Shown: in pieces, positions 1 to 12,236 of the stretch
How positions within the stretch are numbered: the first letter of the stretch is position 1
How the letters are laid out: each line of letters opens with the position of its first letter
Origin: Chromobotia macracanthus
Lineage: Eukaryota > Chordata > Actinopteri > Cypriniformes > Botiidae
Length of the DNA: 64,000 bases
NCBI GenBank assembly: GCA_036877525.1
Contig: JAZGTH010000048.1
Coordinates: 620,001-684,000 of the forward strand
Direction: 5' to 3'
Made by a program: the position numbers and the translations under genes
Notes under the pieces: model-generated
What the model was told of the DNA's origin: nothing
Database searches by the model: none
The model's input: the letters and a program-made list of their open reading frames with translations, nothing else

Positions 1-80
1 ATTACTGCAATTATCCAACTTTAATCCTTGTAGAGTCTTTGGTCACACAAACTATCCTCCTCGCAATAGATTAAGACAAT

Positions 81-868
81 ATTCAATTCAATTAAAAATT
101 ACTTATATTACTTATATTTTTTTAGCACTTTTTTTTACAATGTTGCATTGTTTCAAAGCAGCTTTGAAACAGAAAACAGGAAAATTATGAAATATAGAGA
201 GCACATATAGAATAAATTATGTTAGAATTACATGGTTTTATAGTTCATATAAGATGTATATTATAAATACTAATTTGTGATTCTAAGATTGTAATCGTAT
301 ATGAATATAAAGATAATTAAACAGATGATAACTACAACACATCTGAACCATTTGAAAAAATGAACGTACATCAGAAATACTATTGTTGTATCCGAAGGTT
401 CAATGGTTTATGAAAGGTAATGTATCCACACAGCCTACAAGAACAGTATATACTTTTTCAGAAACTATGTGACATTTAGTTAATTAATGTGATAGATGAC
501 AGGTATCATATTAAACAATATATGTCTTTCCAGCTTACGTGGGAATGGCCAAGAAGATAAAGTTTTAAAGTTTCTATTTTATTTAGGACTGTTGTTACAC
601 CATTATACTTAAAAGCAATATTAACAATTTACAACACTATAAGCTAATGTCAGCAGTAAACAAGCCAACAGGGCAATGGTGGCAAGGAACTAAAGCGCCA
701 ATAATGTATAAATGGAGGAAAAACCTTGGGTGAAACCAGGCTCAGCCAGGAGGGCCAGTTCTCTTTTCTCATTAAAGTTGCAATCTGCTCCTTTTATTTG
801 GTTAAAAATGTAACACTTACAATAATGATATATAATTTTATATTGATTTAAAAATGTCAGGAATTGAG
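81..868 (+). repeat. Dispersed repeat family A, copy 1
   Basis: The copy opens with a fish-typical AATTCAATT stretch, then TTGCATTGTTTCAAAGCAGC near 143, and ends near the GTCAGGAATTGAG segment at about 857. The same ordered landmarks recur at 37.1 kb and 48.7 kb on the same strand, with fragments at 30.5 kb (plus) and 22.8, 37.9 and 45.8 kb (minus). These landmarks are a GATGATAACT block, GATAGATGACAGGTATCAT, CCAGCTTACGTGG and GGCTCAGCCAGGAGGGCC. It has no coding capacity. The superfamily is not identified and the boundaries come from comparing copies by eye. It lies downstream of the last daam1 exon seen, presumably in an intron. Confidence 0.7.
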
Positions 869-1156
869 ATAAACATTATTTTAACAATGTGATTTCCCAT
901 AACTTTAAATTGTTTTACTTCGATGAAACATTTTTGTGAATTGTTAAAATGAAAGATCAAAGGATAAATAATACAGATTTATTTTCACAGCCTTCTCTGC
1001 TCATATTTAACAAGGGTGGCAATAATTTTGACCCTGATTGTAGGTGGTGTTATACTGTAATTAAGTAACAATTCAGCAAGAGCATTTATAGTAATTCTAG
1101 AGCTCTTAATTGAAGATAATAATAACTGATTTATTTGATTTGTATTGAGAACGGAG

Positions 1157-1158
<2 letters not shown>

Positions 1159-1229
<71 letters not shown>
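1159..1229. repeat. (AT)n microsatellite
   Basis: About 35 uninterrupted AT units are followed by AT-rich TATATGTAAA repeats to about 1280. The tract is bracketed by GGAGGAAT on the left and AATTCCTCC on the right, which are inverted repeats, so the whole segment could fold into a long hairpin. The tyrosine/isoleucine-rich reading frame across it is an artefact. Confidence 0.95.
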
Positions 1230-1235
<6 letters not shown>

Positions 1236-1289
1236 GTAAATATATATATGTAAATATATATATGTAAATATATGTAAATTCCTCCATCT

Positions 1290-1926
1290 CTGTAATCTTA
1301 AACTACAAGTCTTTGTAGTAAAAGCTAGACATCTCCTCTGTGAATTAAAACACTACCCCTGAACTTTAAGTCATCATCTTGTATGTAATAATACGAACAG
1401 ATAATAAGTAGAGCAGAAATTCTTGAGCAGAAAGTACCTTCTCACTTTCACAAAGGAAAGAGTGGCCTGTTTTTGCCTCTTAAGGTCTTACAGCATCAGC
1501 AAGAGCTATGAGTCACTGTTTTGGGTCTCAGATGTTCTCAGATATTGATGAAAGTAATGCCTAAGGAAACACGCTCACTGAGATGTAGGCAAAGTCTTGA
1601 GAGAAGCAACAAATTATCCTGGGAATTATGAGGAGCAGCATGCCCTGGATATTTAAGGAACAGTTCACAAACCACCAAATTTCACTCTAAAAAACATTTT
1701 TGAGAATATTCATGGAGCTATTTTCCATACAAGAGTTCCAAAGTTCTCCAAAACCTTTTAAAGTTTGCACTCTCCTGCTAACAAAAATCTCAGCTGACAC
1801 CTAAATGACAATAAAGAGAAGGATGGAATTATTTAAACGATTAGCAGGTTTTCAACCAGATCAGATAATGGAATTTTTTGGGGGCACTGAACACTGAAGA
1901 GGGTGATACACACACAGAAGTCTAAC
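1290..1926. other. daam1 intron, no feature seen
   Basis: This is unique-looking AT-rich sequence downstream of the daam1 exon at 1927-2016 in the gene's direction. I looked on the minus strand for the next daam1 exon, expected to encode a Trp-Pro-Glu-Phe-Tyr type motif, and did not find it here or further left. It must lie outside the window. Confidence 0.5.
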
Positions 1927-2016
1927 CTTTTTCTTGCTGCAGTATATCTGCCATTTCTTTTCTGCGGGTAAGGCAAACATGGCCTCTCTGTGCTTTTCTG
2001 TGAGGTCCAGCTCATC
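1927..2016 (-). CDS. daam1: daam1 exon encoding residues 62-91 of the N-terminal GTPase-binding region
   Basis: On the minus strand a TTTTAG acceptor (2017-2022) precedes 90 coding bases, exactly 30 codons, followed by a GTTAGA donor at 1926-1921. The translation starts DELDLTEKHREAMFALP and continues through AEKKWQIYCSKKK, nearly identical to the vertebrate DAAM1 segment after the SELV junction. Both boundaries are phase 0 and join perfectly to the exon at 5261-5443. The segment lies at the start of the GBD/FH3 regulatory part of this formin, which binds Rho and Dishevelled and is held autoinhibited by the C-terminal DAD. DAAM2 has a similar sequence here, but the partner exon favours DAAM1. 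Which teleost paralogue (daam1a or daam1b) cannot be told. Confidence 0.95.
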
Positions 2017-5000
2017 CTAAAATGAGAAAGAAAGATAGAAAGAAAACAGAAAGATTAGATTCTTTTGAAATAAGTCCAGGACATAGCCAAACAAACTGTA
2101 ATCCTGCAGACAAGGTTAGAACCCTCCCACAAACAATTGATAACAGCATGTGAAAACCACAGAACTATCTTACCCTTCTGCTCTCTAGCGTGAACACAGT
2201 AAAAGATCAGAAGAAGATTTTTTGCCAAAGAGCGCAACAAGTCAGCAATGCTATGATGTAAATCATAATGATTACGCCTATGAAATAATAATGATAGATT
2301 TCAGTTCAGGAAAGCATTGTCTTTGCCATCTATAGCGCAAAAGCTTTCTTTATACACAAACTAAATATATTTATGCCCATAGGCCTGCCAGCAAAGGTGG
2401 TGTGCCTTTCAGAATTGAACTGAGAATACCATGTATCTTTCCATTTCGTTCTTGAATTTGAAATTAATTTATTTTGAGATAGCAAACAGAATTTTACATT
2501 TAAATTTAAAGTTGTTTAATTTTGTGAATATATTCAATGAAATTGAAACTGCTTTAAACTGCTTTAAATGTACAAATTAACTTATTGACTATGGCAGAAG
2601 AACATTTAATTTCCCAAAATGCAAGTTGAATTTCTTTAAATTGTAATTCAGTCAAATCCTCTAACCGTTCAAGTTCCAATTCAACATTTTATAAGGCATT
2701 TCCAATTTAAATTTCAAAGGAAACCGATTCTTAAATTCTGAATTTTGCCCAACCCTGTTGCAAGAACATCAACGCACAGAAACACTGCCAATTGCTATGG
2801 CAATGCAAGTCCTAGAAATAAACTTGAGCCACTTTGTTTTGTACTTGAAATAGGAGTAAACCACAACAATCACTGTCTTGAGGCTGACCCACAACAGTGG
2901 GTGTAGGTGTCTACAAAGGCGGCACTGATGTTTTTGTTCACTCTCAACACGGGAGTCTCAAGCAAACCAAGTTTCTGCTTTGAATTCCCACTTTTTTTTG
3001 CACAACTGTAAGTAAATTCATGTGCTTAAATGTGCGACAATTGTTAATTCTTTAAGAATTTCTACTGACAGGAGGGTGTTGCCCTTAGCTGTGAATCACA
3101 ATGCATCATTCTGTTGCAAAAGCACAATGAGATTTTCCCATAGACTCTTATATGGATCAACATAGTGGATTACACACAAGTTAAAACACTGTAAGTACAG
3201 AAAACCCTCAGAATGGTTTTCTAAATAATTCATTGACCCTTAAATATAGTTTGTGTAAAAACATGCAAAATTAGTTAGTTCCTGTACAGCTCAATAAGTT
3301 TTTTGTGTGTTAGTTTTAAGCATTCAAAATACAAGGATGTTAATTAAAGATAAGGTGTCTAAATTATCCTAAAATACTTCCTATATCTTCCAAAAAGTGT
3401 AAGCACTTTGGTGGAATAAAAAAGTTTGATTCTTTGTGTCAGCATCCAAAACACCCAACACTGCAACCAACCAGTGGTTTGAGTTTGTGTCGGGACCATT
3501 TTTGCCCCATGGCAGATGGAGGAGTGATGACCTCATCAAAAGGACCTTCACCAAAAGAAGTGATAATTACAATACCACTCTTATGAAACACCTGCAGAAC
3601 ATCAGAGTGATGTTGCAGAACGTCAAGTAAACCAGTTCTGCAGTCAAAGCAGGCTTACAATCTGAACTGGACTATGTTCAGGGAAAGAATCCAACATCAT
3701 TCTGTTCATTTCACCAGCAGTACCTAATAAAGTGTCCTCTCATTGCACATCTCTCACTGCAAATCTCTGTATGTAACACTAGAGAGATCATTCTGCCAAA
3801 ACTGGTAATGGCTTCCTGTCTGGGAGCTCTCTGTGACAGCAATGTCCTTCATGCTCCTCTGGGATGCAGAAGAGAGGAAGAGCTGCTGCTCCTCATCTGG
3901 CCTGGTGTCTCTTTCATGTCCTTCTTTCCTGTGAATCCCCTAGCTCATTTACAAGCTGCACAGTCAGCAAAAGTGTAGACATCATCAGGACATAGACACA
4001 TGCATATTTGCAAAAAGAAAACACATATACAGTGTCTCACTATAGCTAAGGGCAGCCAGTCCACAACCAGGATGTTCTATTCACACACCTAGCCTTATCT
4101 GAACCCAGCACGCCATATCAAGCCCAGGCTTTCAACTCAGTGCAAACTTTAAAGCCAGGGTTGTAAACATCAATATGTCAGTGCTCTCTTGTTCTCATAC
4201 AACACCACACAAATCCTTTCAGGTCTCATAATGAAGCAAATATCCATTACAGAATAATGTAAACACATTTGTAGGCTGTACATTGTAATCAGAAGCGGTC
4301 TGTCAGGGTAGGTAGTGGAGGCTGCTTCAAATATGCTGTCAGAAGGAACATTACAATTAAAGAAAACTAAATGTTGTTGTAATGATTAACATACTGATAC
4401 TGATAGCATACTGATAATGATTTGCAATAACTCAGGCATTTAATGTATAAATTTATTTAATTTATATATTCTGTCATATAACGGATTAGGAATTTTTAAT
4501 CAGTCTTCAACATGCTGAACATGGCACTAGAACAACACAAAACAAAACAGACATGTGACACAGCTTCAGTAGTTTTAAACAATGCAGTATTTTCTGCTAA
4601 ACCTTATTATTATTTCAATCGCCGTTGGTATAAGCAGGCAGGTTGCTAGTTACGCAATACTGATTTTAAACGTTCAAAGGTAATTTGCCCGAACAGCATT
4701 TGCTAAGAGTGTGAAATCTTTCTGTAAAAAGCTTTGAAAAGAGAGTGGCTGTTGCTGCTGCTTTGTGTTGTACATCAATTTGAACCCAAATACAGTGAGG
4801 GAGAAGTTAAGAGAGGGTCACACCAAAAACAAGCAATTAGTCTGCCGAGCTGTCCAAGATACAAGGCCACTCAAAGGGCCCCCATTCATGTGCAAAGAGG
4901 AAGCTGGCAGTTGCAGAGAAATCAAGAGAAAGGAGAAAAGGGAGAGTCTGCAACATGCCTCAAGCAAAAATCAGACAAAAGTCAATGACTGCTTTTTAAT

Positions 5001-5260
5001 TATACTTAACTAGTGGGCAAACAAGAAGTGTCTGAATAAGGATGATAATGCTTCATTAGTTAACATAATAGCTTATTAGTGTAATATAATAGTGTGGTGG
5101 TATCCAAAGAAGGCTTTAAAACAGAAATGTCTGCATCTTATTTTTTACTGCAATCATACACATAAATATAGATATAAAAGTCAATCATATTAATAAAAGC
5201 AATAAATGTATGTAATAAAAGCTCTATAGAAATGGTAAAACTGTACTGTATGGCACCTAC
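2017..5260 (-). other. daam1: daam1 intron with an AATT-rich repeat at about 2440-2760
   Basis: This 3.2-kb intron separates the two daam1 coding exons. A degenerate segment at about 2440-2760 is rich in GAATT/AAATT motifs and ends in AATTTTGCCCAACCCTG, a form I associate with dispersed fish repeats. The short open frames at 3436-3630 and 4734-5013 have no recognisable domain, no splice context and no codon pattern, and I read them as chance. Nothing else is evident. Confidence 0.6.
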
Positions 5261-5443
5261 CACCAGTTCAGAGAACATGGCATCCAGCTCATCATAACTG
5301 GGGATGGGTAGCGAGGGTTCCATTGCCTGCAGCGCAAAGTCCTCCCGCAAACGGTAGGTGATCTCTGGGTGGTCACTGCTCTGGAAGCAGCAGAGGAAAA
5401 AGGAGGCACCATGCCCTCCACCCCCACGTTTTCGTGGAGCCAT
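5261..5443 (-). CDS. daam1: daam1 first coding exon, residues 1-61
   Basis: The start codon at 5443-5441 lies in a strong context (GCC ATG G). The 61 codons begin MAPRKRGGGG, continue with SFFLCCF and DHPEITYRLRE, and end DAMFSELV just before a GTAGGT donor at 5260-5255. Human DAAM1 has the same MAPRKRGG start, a CCF motif, DHPEITYRLR, a MEP..P.P segment and the same SELV exon end. DAAM2 lacks the DHPEITYRLR wording. DAAM1 is a cytosolic formin that nucleates and elongates linear actin filaments downstream of Wnt/Dishevelled and RhoA. This exon holds the N-terminal tail and the start of the GTPase-binding domain. Compared with human there are two extra residues in the Gly/His stretch and two fewer around REDFAL. 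The open frame continues past the donor into intron, which should not be read as coding. Confidence 0.96.
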
Positions 5444-5531
5444 GGCTGATTCGGAGTGGGGGATCAAGGGTGAGGGCTGATAGGAATGAAAGAGTGGTGT
5501 CCTCCCCTGGTGTACAGTTGGGTCACTCTGC
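5444..5531 (-). other. daam1: daam1 5' untranslated part of the first coding exon
   Basis: Upstream of the ATG, minus-strand TTGTCTTCTTTAAAG|GG gives a plausible pyrimidine-rich acceptor that places the exon start near 5532. A second CAG six bases further in (exon start about 5527) is an alternative. An acceptor here implies at least one further upstream non-coding exon, so the promoter is not local. The open frame that extends upstream of the ATG crosses this junction and is not evidence for an earlier start. Confidence 0.5.
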
Positions 5532-7045
5532 CCTTTAAAGAAGACAACAAAATCTTTGGTCAGCATACTAAATCTCCTCCCAGCACAAGGACTTGATCTA
5601 TGTCAGTTTTTAAGGCTTAATTAAGCATAGTAGCCCACAAGTGGTGACATAATGTGCATGTAATAATCAGATTGGTTCATTCCATTAAACCACATCACAA
5701 GAGTGACTATAGACCCCAATGCATCACTTCCCATAGATGATTATAGACACAGCTTGCATCCACATGTGTAGGGCTACGTCTATATTTAGGACAACAGAAG
5801 GCTATCTTGGCTTTAAAGAACCACAAACAAACATATAAAGCTCTTCATAAGATCCAAACTTGTCATACAACAGCATCAGGGATTTAAAATGGTAGGCCAA
5901 ATTACCCTATTGCCATTCTGTAAAAAGCATAACACACAGCTATTCCCTCATGTTTGGCACACTTTTCAAAAGTACAATACAAAAAGTTGCTTAAAGATAA
6001 ATGTGTCTGAAATGTAGTAACACTGACCAGATGCAGAAGGTCTGTCAGCTATCTTCATGGCTTTGCATTGGGGTGTGGAGCCACAAATAAACAATGCATG
6101 GCTAAAAGGCCTGAACAATGAATACTATGGTTATGACTTTTGAAACTGCAAAACCAGCGAAATTCTCAGGGGACTTTAACAACATACGTATAGTCATGAA
6201 GGTGTGTTCACACACCTGAGATACATTTCAGTGATGATAACATAAAGAACCGTTTGCCCTATGGGCTAAGGAACATGCTTCAGATACCCTGGAGCCTTTA
6301 AGTAACTTTTGGAGTTTTTAAGAACAGTTAAAAAACAATTTTCTTGGGAAAAAAAAATCACATAGGTAGAGATGTGGAAATTCATTGCCTAGGTTTACCC
6401 TGGGTGGGTGAGTCTGGCACTTATGGCCCTCGGACAACTGTTAGTCATCAAAATAAATCAACACAGCTGGAGTACAGCTGAACATAACACCCCTCAGCCA
6501 GTTTGTTGTCACAATGGAATTCCCAGCTGCCCCTCCATAGAATTGGAGCTCAATCCCAACTGCCACTTTAATCTCAGCTACAACTTGTTTGTAATATGGT
6601 CCATCAGGCTTCTTAAGAAAAACTTAAAGAAGGTAAGTGAACAAATCTTCCTAAAATAATCCAACAATCATGTGTGCTGGGCCGTTGTTCATCTCACTCA
6701 GCAGTCAACGTCTGGATGCACTTACTGACATCCTGCCTAACAACAGGAGTGATCTGGTTGGGCAGACTCTTATCTCTCTTGTCACTCTTAAGGACAGAGA
6801 TTATCTCTCATTCTGTGAAAAATCATGAGTTGCCACAAATGAATAGCTATGAATAGCTGAATAAGAGTAGCTCTTCTCTCACTCGTAGCTTGCTCACAGT
6901 TCTCTGCCTAACCTCTGGCTGACTCCAAGCTGATAATAAAATAACTTTCAACAGCATTAGGCCAGAAGGTTAGCAGTGAAAACCACCCAATGCTGCCTGG
7001 GCAAGGCAAGGAACATCATTAAGTATGCCTCCCACCCTTACCTAT
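5532..7045. other. Presumed daam1 5' intron, no feature seen
   Basis: This sequence is AT-rich and non-repetitive to the eye. Small frames at 6408-6659 and 6674-6856 show no domain and no splice context, so I left them out. The 430 bases after the LINE tail (7617-8046) are likewise featureless. Confidence 0.5.
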
Positions 7046-7616
7046 GGACTTTTCACCCTTCTCCTATCTGGCAGGCGCTACCGGAATCTACGCTCTCGCA
7101 CCAGTAGGCTCAGGAAGAGCTTCTTCCCCGAGGTTGTGACCCTGCTGAACTCCACACCACCAATCTAATTACACCTGAACTAGTTCCAGTACTTATAAAC
7201 ACATATTTGCACTATTCATATTTGTAGAGTCTGTACACTACTACTCATATTTTGCACAGTGTACATTGTTTAACAATGTTTTTGCACATATAACCAACGC
7301 AATTTTGCAGATATAACAATCTGTATTTGCATTGCTGCTGTTTTTCAATACTACACACATAACCCTACATTTGCACCCACTGTTCATATAACATACATTT
7401 CCTGTAAATACTGCATATTTTTAACTCCATTGTACATACATAAGTACAGTGGTAAGTACATACGCAAGTTATAGCCTCTCTACACTGCACTACTCCTGCA
7501 CTATATGTGTATAAAAATCACTAAATTCATGCACTTCTGGTTAGATGCTAACTCCATTTTATTAGCCCTGTACTTGTACTCGGCATAATGACAATAAAGT
7601 TAAATCTAATCTAATC
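7046..7616 (+). mobile_element. 3' end of a LINE (non-LTR retrotransposon)
   Basis: An open stretch of 40 codons to the TAA at 7166-7168 encodes GLFTLLLSGRRYRNLRSRTS followed by RLRKSFFPEVVTLLNS. This resembles the extreme C-terminus of fish LINE ORF2 proteins, whose genomic 3' ends read SGRRYR.L..R..R...SFFP..V.L.N. About 430 bases of 3' UTR follow, with many TTTGCAC repeats, ending in ACAATAAAGTTAAATCTAATCTAATC, a polyadenylation-like signal with a short TCTAA repeat tail. The copy is 5'-truncated, typical of target-primed reverse transcription, and lies in the presumed daam1 5' intron. The exact clade is uncertain. Confidence 0.75.
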
Positions 7617-8046
7617 GTTGATAAAAAAATCTTACATATTGTGCCTTTTAGTATGAATTAAAAGGATCATATTGTGCCTTTTTTAAAGTTTTGATTATAT
7701 TTGTGGGATGCACTACAACCGGTGTTCAAAAAACAACCAAGTATGTTTTTCACATATATTTCACATAGCATTATTTTTCACATATTTTACCTGTATTCAG
7801 TGAAGCCTCTCCTTCCAAAATACGCAATGGGCTCAGTTAGCTGACCCAGTCTGTTGCTATTGGCTAACCGCATGGTGCACATTGCTTGGAAATGTCATGG
7901 AGCTGACATGGAGAGACTGAGTTTATTCAAATTCTGGGGATCATGACATCAGGAAGAAGAGAGCAGTAGTTCCATAGGAGCCATTTATTGTAGTCCATAA
8001 AAAGTGATTTCAGTTACAAAGAATATCTCCCTCTGCAGTGAACAAC

Positions 8047-9190
8047 TATTGTTTTCCCTTAAGATTTTTATTAGGGTCAAAGCCCTAAAAGTACAAAGGG
8101 CCCTATTGTTTTCCTTAGGATTAATTTTTTTTCAAGGTTTTCGGTGCCTTTGGGTCCCTTAACATGTTCAAAAACTCTGGCACACATATCACAGTCATCA
8201 GCCATTAGGGCCGAGCGAAGGCTTGTTGGGACACAAAAAGATGGTGCATATATCATACATACATGCCTGCACTGTACGATACTTGGTACATGTATCTGTC
8301 ATGTCTACTCAAATAACTTTTGGACTGACACCCCTTAGCTCTGCAAAACAGGAAGTTGGCCCTTTTAGATTTTCTAAAAAGTGCATGCCATAAACATTTA
8401 ATACCCCAAGGAATTCCATGTGATTGTCACCGAACTTGGTGTGCATCATCCCAAGATATTGAAGTTTCAAAATTAAATCTTAGGTGGTAAAATTATGCCG
8501 AAAATGGGAAACAGGAATTCTCTAATATCTATAGCATGCATTGAGCTATTTCTGTCACACTTGGCAAATACATTTATTGTGGTGGGCTTATGACATTGCT
8601 GTGACGAGTCACGTCATAGCACCACGAACTGGTAACAGAAAGTGTGTCACTTACATTATAGTCAATTTACATTTACCCAAGTCACTTCAGATTTGGTCGG
8701 AATAATGTAGAGACTGTACTGATATTAAATTATATATCACACAAGGATTTCAAGGTGTTAGACACGGACAAACATTTACACATGGGTGTGGTGGGAGGGC
8801 TCTTTATTCTTTCCTTTAGACTAAAGTGATGGGGTTACTTTTGTATAGTCACCAGACTTGGTACATGTTGTTCTCATTAAGTTGGACAACTTTCAAAATT
8901 ACACTTATTAGCTCCGCCCAATAGGAAGTCAGCTATTTTGGAACAAATGTGGATTTTTTTTGTCAATTGACAAAAAATTGACAAAATTAATTATTCTTAA
9001 TCAATTAATATTAACTGAAAGTTCAAATACTCCTCTTAGGGGATTCATGGGATTGTCATCAACTGTGGCAAATATTATGCCAAGACATTGAAGATGATAA
9101 ATTGTGAAGGGACTTTTGATATCTTGAATAGTGCTGCCACAGTGAGGCAATAAATTAAGGGCAAAAAAAGAGAATAGGAAGTGGCTCATA
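8047..9190 (+). repeat. Dispersed fish repeat (family B-like), degraded
   Basis: The segment begins GGGTCAAAGCCC...GGGCCCTATTG and contains GTGCCTTTGGGTCCCTTAACA and several CAGGAAGT.GGC and ACTTGG.(A/T)CAT phrases. These are highly repeated in teleost genomes and similar in style to the elements at 9960-10890 and 57157-58533. It encodes no protein, and the frame at 9001-9189 is incidental. The right boundary is approximate. Confidence 0.5.
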
Positions 9191-9959
9191 TCTGATGTGT
9201 GATTTGCGTGATTTTGTTTAATTTGAGCTGTATGTTTGGTCCTAATGACATAACATAGCTTCTTGCAACTATATTACTGAAGCTAAAACTTATTAGCTTA
9301 GTATAAAACTTAGTATTTCAGTCATTACACTTCAGTCTGTAGAGTGAGCAAGCCTAATTTGATTTTTGCTCATAATTGCATTTACAAACTGTTTTGGGAT
9401 CAGAAATCAAAATGGAAGTGTACTGGTGTAATGACTTGTTGACACTCTATATCTCCTTTCTAACTATTTAACTGACACAACAAACAGACCTGATCATGTG
9501 ACATGGCTGCTTTTGCATGGAAAAATAACTAACCCAGCTCAGGCATGTGACTGCCACAGAGGTCAGTGCTTAATGTGTTATGGGAAAATGTATTCTACTA
9601 TATGAAGCAATAAGTAGCTACTGCTGATGCAAAAGACTAAAACAGCAATTAGGAGTCTATACAGTAAGTGCCTGCAGCATTAGAAGGGAAGTATGGAGGG
9701 GTACAGAGAGTTTACTGTAAATTACTTCCTTGTTATTTCCATACAGGTGCAAAGTGTTCTTTGATGAAAGACACAAGGGCTAAAACGAGGAATCAATCTA
9801 TGCAAAAACAAAATTTTTGTTCATCTAGATACATTGGAGGCATTATTAACAGGTTCAGAAATTGAACTTTTATAATTATAATTTTTATCAATTTAAATTT
9901 TATAATTATAACTTTTGATTTATGAGGTGGTCAGGATGTTGTTACAATGACATCTATAA
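9191..9959. other. No feature seen
   Basis: Unique-looking AT-rich sequence between two dispersed repeats. The frame at 9668-9865 has no recognisable content. Confidence 0.4.
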
Positions 9960-10890
9960 TATCGATACACAAAAGTTTTGCACAGATACAGCCTGAAATC
10001 CATTTTATATCCTCACCATTGTTGACATAGGATAAGAGAACGATTCAAGCAATCAACATAAATTCCATAACTTTTAGTCATCTCTAGATGGTACACACCA
10101 AATCGGACAAAAGCTGTAGGAGTTTGAAAAAGTAGGTTCTCAATATAATTCAAAATGGCCGGCAGGAAGTATGTTCCTATGAACCATACCAAGCCATACC
10201 AACGATTTGTTATTGAGTTCCATGAATACTGCATTTTACGACAAAATTCAAAATAGTTGATGCCCAAAATGGCCAAACATGGAACATGGACTCTGCATGC
10301 CTTAAGAAATCAAAAGAGAACTCTTTTACACCAAGTTTACCAAAGTTATAAGCAAAAATTGGCACTGTGTCCAAACTGTACATGCTAACACATACCAAGT
10401 TTTGTGTTCATACACCCAAAGCGTTGCCAAAATTCAGCCTCATATCAATTTTAGTATGCTCGCTGAAAAATTCGTAGATTTAGTGTACGAGAACAGTAAG
10501 GGCACAAGTTTCATAAATTTTTGTCATTTAAGTCTCTAGATGCTACATTCCACATTTCAAGCAAATCTCACATACACTGTAGGTTTAAGCAGGTTTTCAA
10601 ATTCAAATGGTAGAAAAAATTTTAAAACAGAAATTTACATCATAGGGTGCGTTTAAATTAGCATGAGCCAAGAAATAAAAAAAAAAGAATTTTGTTTCTA
10701 GGACTTTAAGAGTCACAAGTTGATCATAAACATGAGTGACATCTTTAACTGTTGGTGGCACTAGAGGGTTTGAAGTAGAGACCTCTATCTGTGTGCCAAA
10801 TTTCATAACTTTTTACAGTACAGTTCTATGGACTGCCATAGACACAGTAGCAGACAAAAACTAACAATAACAATAGCAAGCCCTTGTGCA
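9960..10890 (+). repeat. Dispersed repeat family B, 5'-truncated copy
   Basis: The order of phrases matches the complete copy at 57157-58533: ACTGCATTTTACGACAAAATTC, AAAATGGCC, CACATACCAAGTTT, TCTCTAGATGCTACAT, GAATTTTGTTTCTAGGA, CTGTTGGTGGCACTAGAGGG, CTATGGACTGCCATAGAC. The first ~350 bases of the full element are missing or unrecognisable. Non-coding. Confidence 0.75.
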
Positions 10891-12205
10891 AGTAAAGGCG
10901 TTTAGTTTGTCCCAGGAAATTTGACTAAAATATTAATGACTTGTCCTGCACTATGCAGATTTTTGTCCAATCAAATGCTTTTAAAAATGAGAACCACCAG
11001 TAAAAATCAGTCAGTACAAAGAAGACATAAAAAGGAAGCAAGTGAAGTGAGAAAAAACACATTTTTTGTTGACAGACATCAAAGCTCTCTGACATGGTCT
11101 CTCAACAACAGCATTCTGAAGCAAGGAAGCAAACACATTTCAATTCAAAAGCATTCAGGCTTGAATTACCTATAATACAAATAACTTTTATTATCATTAT
11201 AACATATAAAATTTAGCTGGCCACAAATTATGAATGAGAAGAATGGCTACGCGTCAGAATTTTACCAAGCATTTTCTCACAAAAATTCATACCCTTTGAA
11301 GTGTGGCAAAATGGGACAGAGAGTAGTTTTACACTTGATGGATTTATACAAAGAGGTTTATTGTCAATCGCCTTTAATCCCACTAGTGTTTATATTGATA
11401 CAGTAACTGCAATAATCTTCCAACTCAATTCACCTCTGCCAATGCAAAGTACCTAATCTTCCCTGTGGGCCTGCCCTGACAGGCCACATTCCACACATAG
11501 CCAGCCAAGCTCTGCACAGCCCACTGCCATCTTTCACCACACACCCTCTTGTCACTCTTCCTGTGTCCCCTGGGCACAGATGGTAATTGGGTTCTATAGT
11601 ATGTCTACAGTATGTTTGAATCAAAGCTTTTTGGCTTCTGTTGTGTTTCTGTTCCAAAACATGGAGTCACATCTCCTTAAAACAGACTTCACATAATGCA
11701 TTTTTGCTTGTGTTTTTGACTTTTCATCTTAACAGTGTTTAAAGTGGGATGGTCCAGAATCCAGGATTGTCTGTTTACATTCTTGCAAGCCAATATTGTC
11801 AGATATTGAGGTTAAGAAATTATATATTATGTTTGTTTATTGTTGTAACATTCCTGATAGTAAAACATGAATTCAGTTTAAACAAACAAACCTCTAGCGG
11901 CTGTCATCAGGCACATCTGTTCCCTTTTCCATATTTCAGAACCTACTGCTTTATGTTTTGCAACCCAATGTAGTGACCTATTATAAAGTCACACACCCAA
12001 GTTATTCTAAACCAACTGTAGTAACACAACACCTGCAGACAAAGGGTGGAGATAGGTGACATTCTGTGTGTGTCATTGGTTTGGAGATTATGTCTCAATA
12101 TTCTTCCAGTCAGTTGAGTCATCAGAATAGGACAGGAATAAAGGCCATGTGTACCAGGACAGCTTAAACAAAACAAGGCCAATCTTGTACCACTGTTTCT
12201 TCATA

Positions 12206-12236
<31 letters not shown>

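Noticed and set aside
985..1287. 100-codon minus-strand frame rich in Ile-Tyr
   Set aside because: It is translation of the AT microsatellite.
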